In this document: positions 36,030 through 45,292 of the stretch, piece after piece
Layout of the letters: the number at the start of each line of letters is the position of its first letter
How positions within the stretch are numbered: position 1 is the stretch's first letter
From: Mesorhizobium temperatum
GTDB lineage: Bacteria; Pseudomonadota; Alphaproteobacteria; Rhizobiales; Rhizobiaceae
Assembly (NCBI RefSeq): GCF_002284575.1
Contig: NZ_NPKJ01000076.1
Location: forward strand, 217,947 to 281,946
Direction of reading: 5' to 3'
DNA: 64,000 nt
The notes under the pieces: generated by a model
Databases searched by the model: none
What the model was told of the DNA's origin: nothing
The model's input: only the letters and a program-made list of their open reading frames with translations
Translations under genes and position numbers: made by a program

Positions 36030-37592
36030 ATGATCGTCGAAGATCAGGAATCCGTGGCCGCGATGTTGATGGACCCTGCCGCATATGGCGAGACCGGGCA
36101 GGTCGAGGCGATCGAAACTCACATCTCGCGTATCTTCCTGGTTGGCCAGCGCGCCTACAAGATCAAGCGAGCTGTCAGGCTGCCCTACGTCGACTTCTCG
36201 ACCCCGACCCTGCGGCTCGCCGCTTGCGAGAAGGAGGTGGAGCTCAACTCCAAGACCGCGCCCGGCCTCTATCTCGGTGTGCGGCGCATCACGCGAGAGG
36301 CCGGCGGCAAGCTCGCCTTCGACGGAAGCGGCGAACTGGTCGATGCGGCGATCGAGATGGTCCGCTTCGATCAGTCGAAGCTGCTGGATCGAATGGCAGT
36401 CGGTGGCGAACTGACGCCTGCGCTGATGACGGCGGTCGCGCGCATGATCGTGCGCTATCATCGCGGCGCGCCGGAGATCCACAGGGGCAGCGGATCCTCG
36501 AACCTGGCAGGCGTGCTCGCCATCAACGAAGCCGGCTTTGCCACCAGCCATGTTTTCGAAGAAGCCGAGATCAAGGCATTCACCGGGATTTTCCGCACCG
36601 CCCTCGCCCATCATTCCGAACTGCTCGACCGGCGGGAGATGGCAGGCAAGATCCGGCGATGCCACGGCGATCTGCATCTGCGCAATATCTGTCTCTTCGA
36701 CGGAGAGCCCCGCCTCTTCGATTGCATCGAATTCAACGACCAGATCGCCAGCATCGATGTGCTCTACGACCTGGCCTTCCTGCTGATGGACCTTTGGCAT
36801 CGCGGCTTTCTGGAACTCGCCAACCTGGTGATGAACCGCTACCTCGACGAAGCAGACGACGAGGACGGCTTCATTCTCCTGCCGTTTTTCATGGCAGTGC
36901 GAGCCGCAGTGCGCGCGCACGTCACCGCAACCCAGATTGAGGAAGGCAATGCCGATTCCGGCGGGCTGACTGCCGAAGCCAGGTCCTATTTCGAGCTCGC
37001 CCGAACACTTCTCCAGGCAAGGCCGCCGCGGCTGATCGCCATCGGCGGCTTGAGTGGTTCCGGCAAGACGGCCGTTGCCGAGGCACTCGCCGCACATGTC
37101 GGCGCGCCGCCCGGCGCGCGCATTGTCGAGAGCGACCGCGTCCGCAAAGCCATGCATGGGGTGCCGGCCGAAACGAAGCTGCCGGACAGGGCTTATCGAC
37201 CGGAGGTGTCGGACCGCGTCTATCGCGAAATGGCATGGCGCGCCGACTTGATCCTTTCCGAAGGCGGTTCGGTGGTCGCCGATGCCGTCTTCGACAGGCC
37301 GGCCGATCGCAACCGCATCGAGAAGACGGCAAATGGCAGAGACGTTGCTTTCGCCGGATTCTGGCTGGAGGCGGATCCGCTTGTTCTTTGGCAGCGGGTG
37401 AGCGAGCGCAGCGGCGGTCCTTCCGACGCCACTGTCGACATCTTGTCGCGGCAATTGCAGCGAAAGGCCACCCAGTCCACCTGGCGCAAGGTCGACGCCG
37501 ATCGAAAGCTCGCCGACATCGCCGCAGAGTTGGCGAGCGTTTCGGACGCGGCCGCTTCTGCGCAGGGTGCTCCACTCAAGACAGCATCGTGA
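36030..37592 (+). CDS. Bifunctional aminoglycoside-phosphotransferase-like and AAA/P-loop kinase protein
   Basis: A 520-residue two-domain protein. The N-terminal part is a kinase fold of the aminoglycoside phosphotransferase type, with catalytic HGDLHLRNI at residues 212-220 and FDCIEFND as the metal-binding DFG-like motif. The C-terminal part is a P-loop kinase fold with GGLSGSGKTAVAEAL at about 339-353. Such fused proteins are widespread in proteobacteria and functionally unassigned; antibiotic resistance should not be inferred. It lies divergent from usp with an FNR/FixK box between, and thioredoxin follows 32 bp later, pointing to a low-oxygen stress role. ATG 36030 is used; the frame upstream is protein-like. 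Confidence 0.82.
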   Translation: MIVEDQESVAAMLMDPAAYGETGQVEAIETHISRIFLVGQRAYKIKRAVRLPYVDFSTPTLRLAACEKEVELNSKTAPGLYLGVRRITREAGGKLAFDGSGELVDAAIEMVRFDQSKLLDRMAVGGELTPALMTAVARMIVRYHRGAPEIHRGSGSSNLAGVLAINEAGFATSHVFEEAEIKAFTGIFRTALAHHSELLDRREMAGKIRRCHGDLHLRNICLFDGEPRLFDCIEFNDQIASIDVLYDLAFLLMDLWHRGFLELANLVMNRYLDEADDEDGFILLPFFMAVRAAVRAHVTATQIEEGNADSGGLTAEARSYFELARTLLQARPPRLIAIGGLSGSGKTAVAEALAAHVGAPPGARIVESDRVRKAMHGVPAETKLPDRAYRPEVSDRVYREMAWRADLILSEGGSVVADAVFDRPADRNRIEKTANGRDVAFAGFWLEADPLVLWQRVSERSGGPSDATVDILSRQLQRKATQSTWRKVDADRKLADIAAELASVSDAAASAQGAPLKTAS

Positions 37593-37624
37593 CGGCGACG
37601 ATCGACGCGCATAAAGATGGGTGA

Positions 37625-38080
37625 ATGGGCATGACGCGGGAAAAACTGGTGGTCTGCGGCAAATGCGGCGGGGTCAATCGCCTGCCGCCGGCACGCAATG
37701 CCGGGGACGCGAAATGCGGAAAGTGCGGATCCAAGCTGTTCTTGGGTCACCCGGAAGACGTCGATGCACAGAGCTTTGATCGCCAGGTCCGACGAAGCAG
37801 CCTCCCCGTTGTCGTCGACATCTGGGCACCGTGGTGCGGCCCCTGCAAGATGATGGCGCCGGCCTATGAAGCGGCAGCAAACGAACTGGAGCCGCATATT
37901 CGCCTGATCAAACTCAATTCCGACAATGAGCAGGCCGTTGCAGCCAGGCTCGGCATTCGCAGCATCCCGACCATGATCCTCTTCCATGGCGGACAGGAGG
38001 TTGCGCGCACATCCGGCGCCATGACGGCGGGGCAGATTGTCAGGTGGGTCCGCGATCACCTGCCGACGGCCTCAGCCTGA
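37625..38080 (+). CDS. trxC: Thioredoxin 2 (TrxC)
   Basis: A 151-residue thioredoxin with an N-terminal zinc-binding domain, C11-x2-C14 (VCGKCGG) and C31-x2-C34 (KCGKCGSK). The catalytic site follows as WAPWCGPCKMMAP with C71 and C74. The cis-proline is in IRSIPTMILFHGG. The two-domain form is TrxC (thioredoxin 2), linked in E. coli to oxidative stress. It follows the kinase gene by 32 bp and is likely co-transcribed with it. An alternative ATG at 37631 would drop two residues. Confidence 0.93.
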   Translation: MGMTREKLVVCGKCGGVNRLPPARNAGDAKCGKCGSKLFLGHPEDVDAQSFDRQVRRSSLPVVVDIWAPWCGPCKMMAPAYEAAANELEPHIRLIKLNSDNEQAVAARLGIRSIPTMILFHGGQEVARTSGAMTAGQIVRWVRDHLPTASA

Positions 38081-38182
38081 ACGCCGCCACGCCGTGGATT
38101 CGCTGATCGCGATGGCCGCATCAGAAAAGGTGTCGGCGAAAGCGAGCTGGGCGACTTGACGGCCGACGCGGAGCGCATAAGC

Positions 38183-38226
38183 CATATGATGATCTAAAGG
38201 CAGTGACAAATTTCATATGATGATCT
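38183..38226 (+). promoter_or_regulatory. Repeated operator-like sites upstream of the GntR regulator
   Basis: CATATGATGATCT occurs twice, at 38183-38195 and 38214-38226, 31 bp apart. The reverse complement core ATCATCATATG recurs next to kdgD at 39053-39062. The sites lie 60-103 bp upstream of the GntR start and suggest autoregulation. Confidence 0.6.
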
Positions 38227-38285
38227 CGCTTTTGCCCTGCGCCGGGAGTATGCAATGTCTCGACGCGGCAAAGTTTGGAGGACCC

Positions 38286-39038
38286 ATGCAGCAGGCCGAA
38301 CATCGAACGTCCCGCAGGTCGTTCGTTTCTCAGGTTGCAGATGCGCTGCGCGGCCAGATCGAAGCCGGCTTTTATGCGCCTGGCGACAAATTGCCGACAG
38401 AACCCGCGCTGATTGACCGGTTCGGGTTCAGCCGCACTGTGGTCCGGGAGGCCATCGCCGCCCTTCGCGCCGACGGGCTGGTGGAATCGCGGCAAGGCGC
38501 CGGCGTCTTCGTCCTCGGCCCGAAACCCGTCGACGAGGGATTGAAGCTCTTCACCGACGAAACGAACAAGATCTCGGACATCATCGAAGAGCTCGAGCTG
38601 CGCATCGGCATCGAAGTCGAGGCAGCCGGGCTTGCTGCAGCCCGCAGTTCGCCGGCGCAGGAGGCCGAAATCGAGGCCCAGGTCGAAAGGTTCGCCGATC
38701 TCATGGCGCAAGACCAACCCACCGACGAGGCGGACTTCCAGTTCCACTTGGCGATTGCCACCGCAACGAACAACGCCAGATTCAAGGCATTCCTCGAACA
38801 TATCGGCCGCCGGATGATCCCGCGGGTGAAGTTCAAGACGATGATGGGCGGCATCGATCCCTTGCCCAATCGCGACCATCCGATTCTAGAGGAGCACCGG
38901 GAAATCGCAGATGCGATTCTCGCCCGCGACCCGGAAAAGGCGCGTGAGGCGATGCGCCGCCACTTGGTGACGGGGATAAAGCGCTATCGCGCCCTCACCG
39001 TCCGGCGCTCGACAAACCAGGACAAGACCGGCGGTTGA
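38286..39038 (+). CDS. GntR family transcriptional regulator, FadR/FCD subfamily
   Basis: From ATG 38286 with GGAGGA upstream, the protein has 250 residues. The GntR winged helix is SFVSQVADALRGQIEAGFYA, PGDKLPTEPALIDRFGFSRT and VVREAIAALRADGLVESRQG. The FCD effector domain follows from about residue 90 (IIEELELRIGIEVEAAGLAA, then FQFHLAIATATNN and HPILEEHREIADAIL); its His/Asp residues bind metal in related sugar-acid regulators. It precedes kdgD in the same direction, and matching palindromic sites sit before both genes, so it probably represses the aldarate pathway until a sugar-acid intermediate binds. Confidence 0.88.
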   Translation: MQQAEHRTSRRSFVSQVADALRGQIEAGFYAPGDKLPTEPALIDRFGFSRTVVREAIAALRADGLVESRQGAGVFVLGPKPVDEGLKLFTDETNKISDIIEELELRIGIEVEAAGLAAARSSPAQEAEIEAQVERFADLMAQDQPTDEADFQFHLAIATATNNARFKAFLEHIGRRMIPRVKFKTMMGGIDPLPNRDHPILEEHREIADAILARDPEKAREAMRRHLVTGIKRYRALTVRRSTNQDKTGG

Positions 39039-39052
39039 CTCGTCGGCATACT

Positions 39053-39080
39053 CATCATATGAATCTAGATGACATCATAT
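39053..39080 (+). promoter_or_regulatory. Operator-like sites upstream of kdgD
   Basis: CATCATATGA at 39053-39062 and CATCATAT at 39073-39080 repeat the core seen before the GntR gene, here 22-49 bp upstream of the kdgD start. TCATATGA is a palindrome. They suggest direct GntR control of the kdgD-transporter genes. Confidence 0.6.
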
Positions 39081-39101
39081 TAATTTGTGGGATGAGTTCC
39101 T

Positions 39102-40007
39102 TTGTCGCCAGATCAAATCAAGTCGCGTGTCGCTTCAGGGCTGCTGTCGTTTCCGGTCACACATTTCAACGAGGATTTCAGCCTCAATCTCGAAAGCTAT
39201 CGCGCGCATGTGGAATGGCTGTCGGGGTTCGGTGCCGCCGCCCTGTTCGCGGCCGGCGGCACCGGTGAATTCTTCTCGCTGTCGCCGGAAGAGGTCGCCG
39301 ATGTTACCCGTGCGGCCAAGGAAGCCTCCGGAGATGTGCCTATCATCGCCGGATGTGGCTACGGCACGGCGCTCGCCACGGAAATTGCCCGCCGCGCCGA
39401 GGCTGCGGGGGCCGACGGTCTCTTGCTTCTGCCTCATTATCTGATGGAGGTCTCCCAAGAGGGGATATTCCGGCATGTCAAAGCCGTGTGCGAATCCACC
39501 GGCCTCGGCGTCATCATCTACAACCGTGCGAACTCGGTCGCCAATGCCGACACGGTTGCTCGCCTTGCTGACGCGTGCCCAAACCTCATCGGCTTCAAGG
39601 ACGGCACAGGCAAGATCGACCTTGTCCGCCACGTCACCGCAAAACTTGGCGATCGGCTCTGCTACATCGGTGGCATGCCCACACATGAGCTCTTTGCCGA
39701 AGGCTTCAACGGCGCCGGCGTGACGACTTATTCCTCCGCGGTCTTCAATTTTGTGCCGGAACTGGCACAGCGCTTCTACCGGGCCATGCGGGCAAGCGAT
39801 CGCGCTGCAATGGAAGAAATCCTGCACAGCTTCTTCTTCCCCTTCGCGGCTTTGCGCGATCGAGAACAAGGTTATCCGGTGTCGATCATCAAGGCAGGCG
39901 TCGAACTCATAGGACGGACACCCGGCCCGCTTCGTCCGCCGCTGACGGATCTGAAGCCGCAGGAAAAAGACATGCTGCGCGGACTGATCGAGAAGATCGC
40001 CGCCTAG
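39102..40007 (+). CDS. kdgD: 5-dehydro-4-deoxyglucarate dehydratase
   Basis: A 301-residue member of the DHDPS/N-acetylneuraminate lyase superfamily that starts at TTG 39102. The opening SGLLSFPVTHFNEDFSLN is characteristic of KdgD. Schiff-base lysine K166 is in LIGFKDGTGK, and catalytic Y140 is in GVIIYNRANS. It dehydrates and decarboxylates 5-dehydro-4-deoxy-D-glucarate to 2,5-dioxopentanoate in glucarate/galactarate breakdown. The next enzyme (2,5-dioxovalerate dehydrogenase) and the upstream glucarate dehydratase are not in the window. It sits between the GntR regulator and an ABC transporter in the same direction. Confidence 0.9.
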   Translation: MSPDQIKSRVASGLLSFPVTHFNEDFSLNLESYRAHVEWLSGFGAAALFAAGGTGEFFSLSPEEVADVTRAAKEASGDVPIIAGCGYGTALATEIARRAEAAGADGLLLLPHYLMEVSQEGIFRHVKAVCESTGLGVIIYNRANSVANADTVARLADACPNLIGFKDGTGKIDLVRHVTAKLGDRLCYIGGMPTHELFAEGFNGAGVTTYSSAVFNFVPELAQRFYRAMRASDRAAMEEILHSFFFPFAALRDREQGYPVSIIKAGVELIGRTPGPLRPPLTDLKPQEKDMLRGLIEKIAA

Positions 40008-40115
40008 TTGCCGGGAGATCGGCAAATTGTCGGACGAACGGGACGAGGAGGTTCGCCCTGCGCACGACAGCCAAAACGGTAGATCCCAAAACGGAAGACC
40101 AAAGGGAGGACAGAC

Positions 40116-41630
40116 ATGAATAGAAGCGTTCATACGATTGCAGCTGTCGTATTGATGACCGCTGCCGCCGTTCCATCGGCTGTCGCACAAGAAGCGGCGC
40201 AGGAAATCCGTATCGTCCTGCCGGAGCAGCCGGCCAATCTGGAGCCCTGCGGCACCATCATCACAAATGTCGGCCAGATACTCAGCCAAAACGTCGTTGA
40301 ATCGTTGACCGTCATCGATCCGGTCACCGGACAACCTCAGCCGAAACTGGCGACCGAGTGGACCAGCGTGGACCCGACCACATGGCGGATCAAGCTGCGC
40401 GAGGGCGTGAAGTTCCAGGACGGAACGGAACTCAACGCGGATGCGGTCGCATTCTCCATCAACAGGATGATCAGCGGCAAGCTCACTTGTAGCAACATAG
40501 CGAAATTCGGCGATGCCAAGCTAAAGCTGAAGCCGGTCGACGATCTGACCGTCGAGATAAAGTCGGACAGGCCCGAACCCATCATGCCGACGCTGTTGAG
40601 CGTGGTCATGATCGTCTCGCCGAAGACGCCGGTCGACCGGGCGGTGAACGATCCGGTCGGGACCGGCCCGTTCAAGCTGTCGACCTTTTCCCCGCAAACC
40701 GTAGTGCTGGACGCGTTCGACGGCTATTGGGGCAAGAAGCCGGAGATCACGAAGGCAACCTATGTCTGGCGGCCCGAATCCTCGATTCGAGCGGCCATGG
40801 TGGAAACCGGGGAAGCCGACCTGACGCCGTCGATTGCCATCCAGGACGCCAGCAATCCGGAGACGGATTTCGCCTACCTGAACTCCGAAACCACCGCGAT
40901 CCGTATCGATGCCGCCGAGCCGCCGCTCGATGACCTGCGCGTCCGCAAGGCGCTCAACCTGGCGATCGACTGGGAAGGCCTTGCGCAGCTGTTCGGCGAC
41001 GACGTCAAGCGTGCGTCGCAGATGGTCGTCTCCGGGATCAACGGGCATGACGATGCGCTCGAGCCTTGGCCGTACGATCCGGAAGAGGCGAAAAAGCTCA
41101 TCGAAGAGGCGCGCACGGCGGGTGTCGCGGTCGACACCGAGATCAAGCTCATCGGGCGAAACGGCATCTATCCGAACGGCGCCGAAGCGATGGAGGCCAT
41201 GATGACGATGTGGCAGGACGCCGGCCTCAACGTCAAGCTCACCATGCTCGATGTCGCCGACTGGCTGCGCTATCTGCAAAAGCCTTTCCCGCCGGAGCGT
41301 GGCCCCAATCTCCTGCAGATGATGCACGACAACAACAAGGGCGATGCGGCCTTCACGGTTCCGATCTTCTACCGATCGAGCGGCAGCTACTCGACCTTGG
41401 CCGATCCGGCATTTGACAAGGAGATAGACGCGGCGCTGGCGGCGACCGGCGAGGCCCGCACGAACAGCTTCAAGGCGATCTTCGGCAAGGCCCGCAACGA
41501 AGTGGTGGCGGACATCCCGATGTTCCACATGATCGGCTACACCCGCGTCGGCACCAGGCTGGAATGGAAGCCCGACATCACTACCAACAGCGAAATACCG
41601 CTGGCCAATATCGCTATCAAAAAAGACTGA
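40116..41630 (+). CDS. ABC transporter substrate-binding protein, peptide/nickel family 5
   Basis: A 504-residue periplasmic binding protein with a signal peptide (cleavage after AVA at about residue 24, before QEAAQE). SBP_bac_5 features include TEWTSVDPTTWRIKLREGVKF, VGTGPFKLSTF, LRVRKALNLAIDWEGL and YDPEEAKKLIEEA. It supplies the ABC importer encoded by the next three genes. Family members bind peptides, but also opines, sugar oligomers and sugar acids; being downstream of kdgD suggests a sugar-acid or derivative. A ribosome-binding GGGAGGA precedes the ATG. Confidence 0.9.
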   Translation: MNRSVHTIAAVVLMTAAAVPSAVAQEAAQEIRIVLPEQPANLEPCGTIITNVGQILSQNVVESLTVIDPVTGQPQPKLATEWTSVDPTTWRIKLREGVKFQDGTELNADAVAFSINRMISGKLTCSNIAKFGDAKLKLKPVDDLTVEIKSDRPEPIMPTLLSVVMIVSPKTPVDRAVNDPVGTGPFKLSTFSPQTVVLDAFDGYWGKKPEITKATYVWRPESSIRAAMVETGEADLTPSIAIQDASNPETDFAYLNSETTAIRIDAAEPPLDDLRVRKALNLAIDWEGLAQLFGDDVKRASQMVVSGINGHDDALEPWPYDPEEAKKLIEEARTAGVAVDTEIKLIGRNGIYPNGAEAMEAMMTMWQDAGLNVKLTMLDVADWLRYLQKPFPPERGPNLLQMMHDNNKGDAAFTVPIFYRSSGSYSTLADPAFDKEIDAALAATGEARTNSFKAIFGKARNEVVADIPMFHMIGYTRVGTRLEWKPDITTNSEIPLANIAIKKD

Positions 41631-41712
41631 GTGATACGGAGGCGCTGGGTCCGATCGTGACCCTGCGCCCTGACCCGTCGCCTCCGTCGATATCCGTCCA
41701 AGGGCATCCCAA

Positions 41713-42627
41713 ATGATTACCTATCTTGGACGCCGGGCGTTCCACAGTATCCTGTCGGTCATAGGTCTGTTGACGCTGGTCTTTTTCCTGACACGGCTTA
41801 CCGGCGATCCTTCCGCCTTGTACCTGCCTCTGGACTCGACTGCGGAAGCTCGGGCCGCGTTCGCGCGGTTGAACGGCCTCGATCAGCCGATCTATTGGCA
41901 GTTTCTGGATTATTTGCGCGATCTTCTGCAGCTGGATTTCGGTGAATCGCTGCGCCAGAACCGCTCGGCGATGCAGGTCGCGCTTGAGGCTTTCCCGGAA
42001 ACGCTGAAGCTTGCCGCCGTCGCGATCACCCTGTCGACCGCTTTGGCTATCCTTGTCGGCTCTCTTGCGGCCGCGCGGCCGGGCAGCATGTTCGACCGTG
42101 TCGCCAGCTTCGTCTCCCTGGCCGGCGCAAGCGCGCCGGATTTTTGGGTCGCCATCGTCGGCATCCTTGTCTTCGCCGTGGGGCTCGGGCTTTTGCCGAC
42201 ATCCGGCACCGGAACCTGGGCCCATTGGATCATGCCCGTCTTCGTGCTGATGCTTCGTCCCTTCGGTCTCCTGGTGCAGGTCGTGCGCGGAACCATGCTG
42301 TCCGCGCTTGCCTCTCCATACATCAAGACCGCAAGGGCCAAGGGCCTGCCCCTTCAGAAGATCATCTTCGGGCATGCGCTTCGCAATTCGCTGCTGCCCG
42401 TCGTCACGGTCGCCGGCGACCTGGCGACCAGCCTGGTCAACGGCGCCGTCGTCGTGGAGTCGATATTCGGCTGGCCCGGCATCGGCAAGCTGATGATCGA
42501 CTCGATCATCCAGCGCGATTTTGCCGTCGTCCAGTCGACGATTCTGGTGACGGCAACCGCCATCTTCATCCTGAACATCGCGATCGACCTGCTCTACGCG
42601 GTTCTCGATCCGCGCATCCGGTACTGA
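41713..42627 (+). CDS. ABC transporter permease, DppB type
   Basis: A 304-residue integral membrane protein with six predicted transmembrane segments (first at about residues 10-30). The DppB family EAA loop is SPYIKTARAKGLPLQKIIFG followed by HALRNSLLPVVTV, near residues 198-230. FGESLRQNRSAM in the first periplasmic part is typical. It forms the membrane channel with the next gene product and imports the ligand delivered by the binding protein 80 bp upstream. Confidence 0.9.
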   Translation: MITYLGRRAFHSILSVIGLLTLVFFLTRLTGDPSALYLPLDSTAEARAAFARLNGLDQPIYWQFLDYLRDLLQLDFGESLRQNRSAMQVALEAFPETLKLAAVAITLSTALAILVGSLAAARPGSMFDRVASFVSLAGASAPDFWVAIVGILVFAVGLGLLPTSGTGTWAHWIMPVFVLMLRPFGLLVQVVRGTMLSALASPYIKTARAKGLPLQKIIFGHALRNSLLPVVTVAGDLATSLVNGAVVVESIFGWPGIGKLMIDSIIQRDFAVVQSTILVTATAIFILNIAIDLLYAVLDPRIRY

Positions 42628-42630
42628 GCC

Positions 42631-43554
42631 ATGACGATCATCACCCCCGACATCAAGCCGGCGGCCGTTCCAGGCAGCGGCAGCGTGCTTCTCGCCTATT
42701 TGAAGCGCGACAAGCTTGCGCTCGCCGCCGCTATTTTCCTGGCGATCGTCGTGCTCGCGGCGGTCCTCGGCCCGTGGCTGGTGGGCGACGCCGCATCGCG
42801 GCTGGGGCTGCGCCAGCGCAATCTCGCCCCCTTCTCGCTGGCCAGCGGCTGGATCTACGTGCTTGGCGCCGATACCCTCGGCCGGCCCATTCTGGCCAGG
42901 CTGATTGTCGGTGCGCAGAATACGTTCGGCATTGCCGCGGCGGCGGTGTTCGCGTCCATGCTGGTTGGCGGAACACTGGGCCTGATAGCGGGCTATTCGG
43001 AGCGCTGGTACAGCCATCTCATTCTGCGCCTGGCCGATGTCGTCATGAGCTTTCCCTCGCTGCTGTTGGCGCTCATCGTGCTCTACACGCTGGGGCCGAG
43101 CATCACCAACCTGGTGATCGTTCTCGCCGTCACGCGCATGCCGATCTACCTCAGAACGGCGCGCGCAGAAGTTTTGGAGTTGCGCGAGCGCATGTTCGTG
43201 AGCGCGGCGCGAGCCATGGGTGCGAAGCCGGCCCGGATCGTCATCCGGCATATCGCACCCCTCGTCCTGCCGACACTGGTGACGATTTCCGCCATTGATT
43301 TCGCGACCGTCATTTTATCGGAATCGGCGCTGAGTTTCCTTGGCCTCGGCATTCAGCCACCCGACTTTACCTGGGGCGCAATGGTGGCGAACGGCCGCGG
43401 CTATCTCGCCACCGCCTGGTGGATCGCATTCTGGCCGGGTCTTGCAATCATGCTGACGACGCTGTCGCTCAACATCCTCTCGAACTGGGCGCGCACCGTC
43501 GCCGATCCGCAGCAACGCTGGCGTCTTCAGACATTGCGAAAATCTGCCCAATGA
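42631..43554 (+). CDS. ABC transporter permease, DppC type
   Basis: A 307-residue inner-membrane permease. A cytosolic N-terminus leads into TM1 (about 28-50), then a periplasmic loop with LGADTLGRPILARLIVGAQN, as in DppC/OppC. The EAA motif reads MFVSAARAMGAKPARIVIRH around residues 190-208. GFG-like SALSFLGLGIQPPDFTWGAM is the conserved DppC stretch near the end. It begins 3 bp after the DppB stop and overlaps the ATPase start by 4 bp. Confidence 0.92.
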   Translation: MTIITPDIKPAAVPGSGSVLLAYLKRDKLALAAAIFLAIVVLAAVLGPWLVGDAASRLGLRQRNLAPFSLASGWIYVLGADTLGRPILARLIVGAQNTFGIAAAAVFASMLVGGTLGLIAGYSERWYSHLILRLADVVMSFPSLLLALIVLYTLGPSITNLVIVLAVTRMPIYLRTARAEVLELRERMFVSAARAMGAKPARIVIRHIAPLVLPTLVTISAIDFATVILSESALSFLGLGIQPPDFTWGAMVANGRGYLATAWWIAFWPGLAIMLTTLSLNILSNWARTVADPQQRWRLQTLRKSAQ

Positions 43555-45197
43555 GCAACGCGACCAATCCCATTCTCAAAGTCGACGGCCTGACCGTCGA
43601 TTTCCTTTCGGACGATGAGCCGGTACGTGCCGTCGACGACATCTCTTTCCACGTCAGCCGTGGCGAAACGCTCGTGATCCTCGGCGAAAGCGGTTCGGGA
43701 AAAAGCGTCAGCACCAGCGCGGTGATGGATCTCATCGACTGTCCGCCAGGCGATATCGTGGCCGGCTCCTGCCTCTTCGATGGCGTCGAACTCTCGGGCC
43801 TCGGCGCGGAGGCGCGCAGAAGCATCAACGGCCGCAGGATTGCGATGATCTTTCAGGATCCGCTCGCATACCTGAACCCCGTCTATACGGTGGGGCGCCA
43901 GATCGAGGAGGTCTATGAGAGCCACGGCGCAGGAAGCGGCAAGGACGCACGCGCCAAGACGATAGAACTGCTTCGGCGCGTCGGCATTCCAGAGCCGGAA
44001 AACCGCGTCGACTTCTATCCGCATCAGTTCTCGGGCGGACAACGCCAGCGTGTGATGATCGCCATGGCGATCGCGTTGAAACCGGACATCCTGATCGCCG
44101 ATGAGCCGACGACCGCTCTGGACGTCAGCGTGCAAGCGCAGATCCTCGATCTGCTGCGCGATCTCCAGCGCGAGACCGGCATGGCGTTGATCATGATCAC
44201 CCATGACCTCGAAGTCGCCGCGTCCATGGCGGACCGGATTATCGTCATGAACGGCGGCAAGGTCGTCGAGACAGGCATCGCCAAGGAGGTCTTCAGCAAT
44301 CCGCAGCATGCCTATACGCGCCGCCTCATCTCCGCCCTGCCTCATGGCAACGCAGCGGAGGCGCCGAACAAGCGTTCGACAGCGATCGCCGGCGAAACGC
44401 TGCTCAAGGTGGAACATCTCACCAAGCACTATGTGCTTGCTTCCGGAGCTTTCAGCAGCAAGCGGACGTTCAAGGCGGTGGATGACATAAGCTTCGAGGT
44501 CAGGAGAGGCGAAACGCTCGGCATCGTCGGCGAGTCCGGCTCCGGCAAATCGAGCGTCGCACGCATGCTGTTGGGGCTGAACGCGCCAAGCTCAGGCAAG
44601 GCCGTGTTTGCCGGTGAGAACATCTTCGAAATGAACGAGAAGCGTCTTATGGCGTTTCGGCGCAAGGTCCAGATGGTCTTCCAGGATCCATACGGATCGA
44701 TGAATCCGCGCATGCGCGTTTACTCCATCATTTCCGAACCCTGGGTGATCCACGGCGATATTCTGCCGAAGAACAGGTGGAAGGCTCGAGTGGCAGAGCT
44801 CCTGGAATTGGTCGGGCTGTTGCCGGAGCACGCCGACCGCTATCCGCACCAGTTTTCCGGCGGCCAGCGACAGCGGATCGCCATTGCGCGCGCGCTTGCG
44901 AGCGAGCCGGAACTGATCGTCTGCGACGAGGCGGTTTCGGCGCTCGACGTCTCTATCCAGGCGCAGGTGATCGATCTTCTGGCCGGCCTTAGGACCCGGC
45001 TTAGCCTCTCATATATTTTCATCACACACGACCTGCCGATCGTGCGCCATTTCGCGGACCGGATCATGGTCATGAAAGATGGAAAGATTGTCGAGGAAGG
45101 CCAAACCTCGGCGCTGTTCGGGGCGCCTCGCCACGAATATACGCAAAGCCTTTTGCAGGCTGTTCCCAGGCCCAAATGGCTTACGCAAGCTCAATAG
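43551..45197 (+). CDS. Fused ABC transporter ATPase, DppD-DppF type
   Basis: From ATG 43551 (MSNATNPILKVDGLTVDF) the protein has 548 residues and two ABC cassettes. The first has Walker A GESGSGKSVSTS, signature FSGGQRQRVMIAMA and Walker B ILIADEPTTALDVS. The second, after about residue 280, has Walker A GESGSGKSSVAR, signature FSGGQRQRIAIARA and Walker B LIVCDEAVSALDVS. Each half carries the oligopeptide-type C-terminal extension (HAYTRRLISALP and HEYTQSLLQAVP). The fused form powers the DppBC channel encoded upstream; both halves keep all catalytic motifs. Confidence 0.93.
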   Translation: MSNATNPILKVDGLTVDFLSDDEPVRAVDDISFHVSRGETLVILGESGSGKSVSTSAVMDLIDCPPGDIVAGSCLFDGVELSGLGAEARRSINGRRIAMIFQDPLAYLNPVYTVGRQIEEVYESHGAGSGKDARAKTIELLRRVGIPEPENRVDFYPHQFSGGQRQRVMIAMAIALKPDILIADEPTTALDVSVQAQILDLLRDLQRETGMALIMITHDLEVAASMADRIIVMNGGKVVETGIAKEVFSNPQHAYTRRLISALPHGNAAEAPNKRSTAIAGETLLKVEHLTKHYVLASGAFSSKRTFKAVDDISFEVRRGETLGIVGESGSGKSSVARMLLGLNAPSSGKAVFAGENIFEMNEKRLMAFRRKVQMVFQDPYGSMNPRMRVYSIISEPWVIHGDILPKNRWKARVAELLELVGLLPEHADRYPHQFSGGQRQRIAIARALASEPELIVCDEAVSALDVSIQAQVIDLLAGLRTRLSLSYIFITHDLPIVRHFADRIMVMKDGKIVEEGQTSALFGAPRHEYTQSLLQAVPRPKWLTQAQ

Positions 45198-45292
45198 CTC
45201 TCATCCGAACCTAGCGCGCGAGCAACGCCTTGCCGATGCCAACCCCGCGTCGCGGACACTTCTGCACCGGCCCGGATTTCATCCTACCGCAG

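Noticed and set aside
36030..37592. Antibiotic (aminoglycoside) resistance gene
   Set aside because: The kinase fold is shared, but the fusion with a P-loop kinase and the context with usp and trxC fit a widespread housekeeping-like family, not a resistance determinant.
41617..43251. Minus-strand 544-codon open frame opposite the permease genes
   Set aside because: Rich in D, R, H and Q as expected for an antisense frame of membrane-protein genes; the permeases on the other strand are clear family members.
40116..45197. Nickel importer
   Set aside because: The binding-protein family includes nickel binders, but the neighbours (kdgD and its GntR regulator) point to a carbon source, and no nickel-enzyme gene is present.
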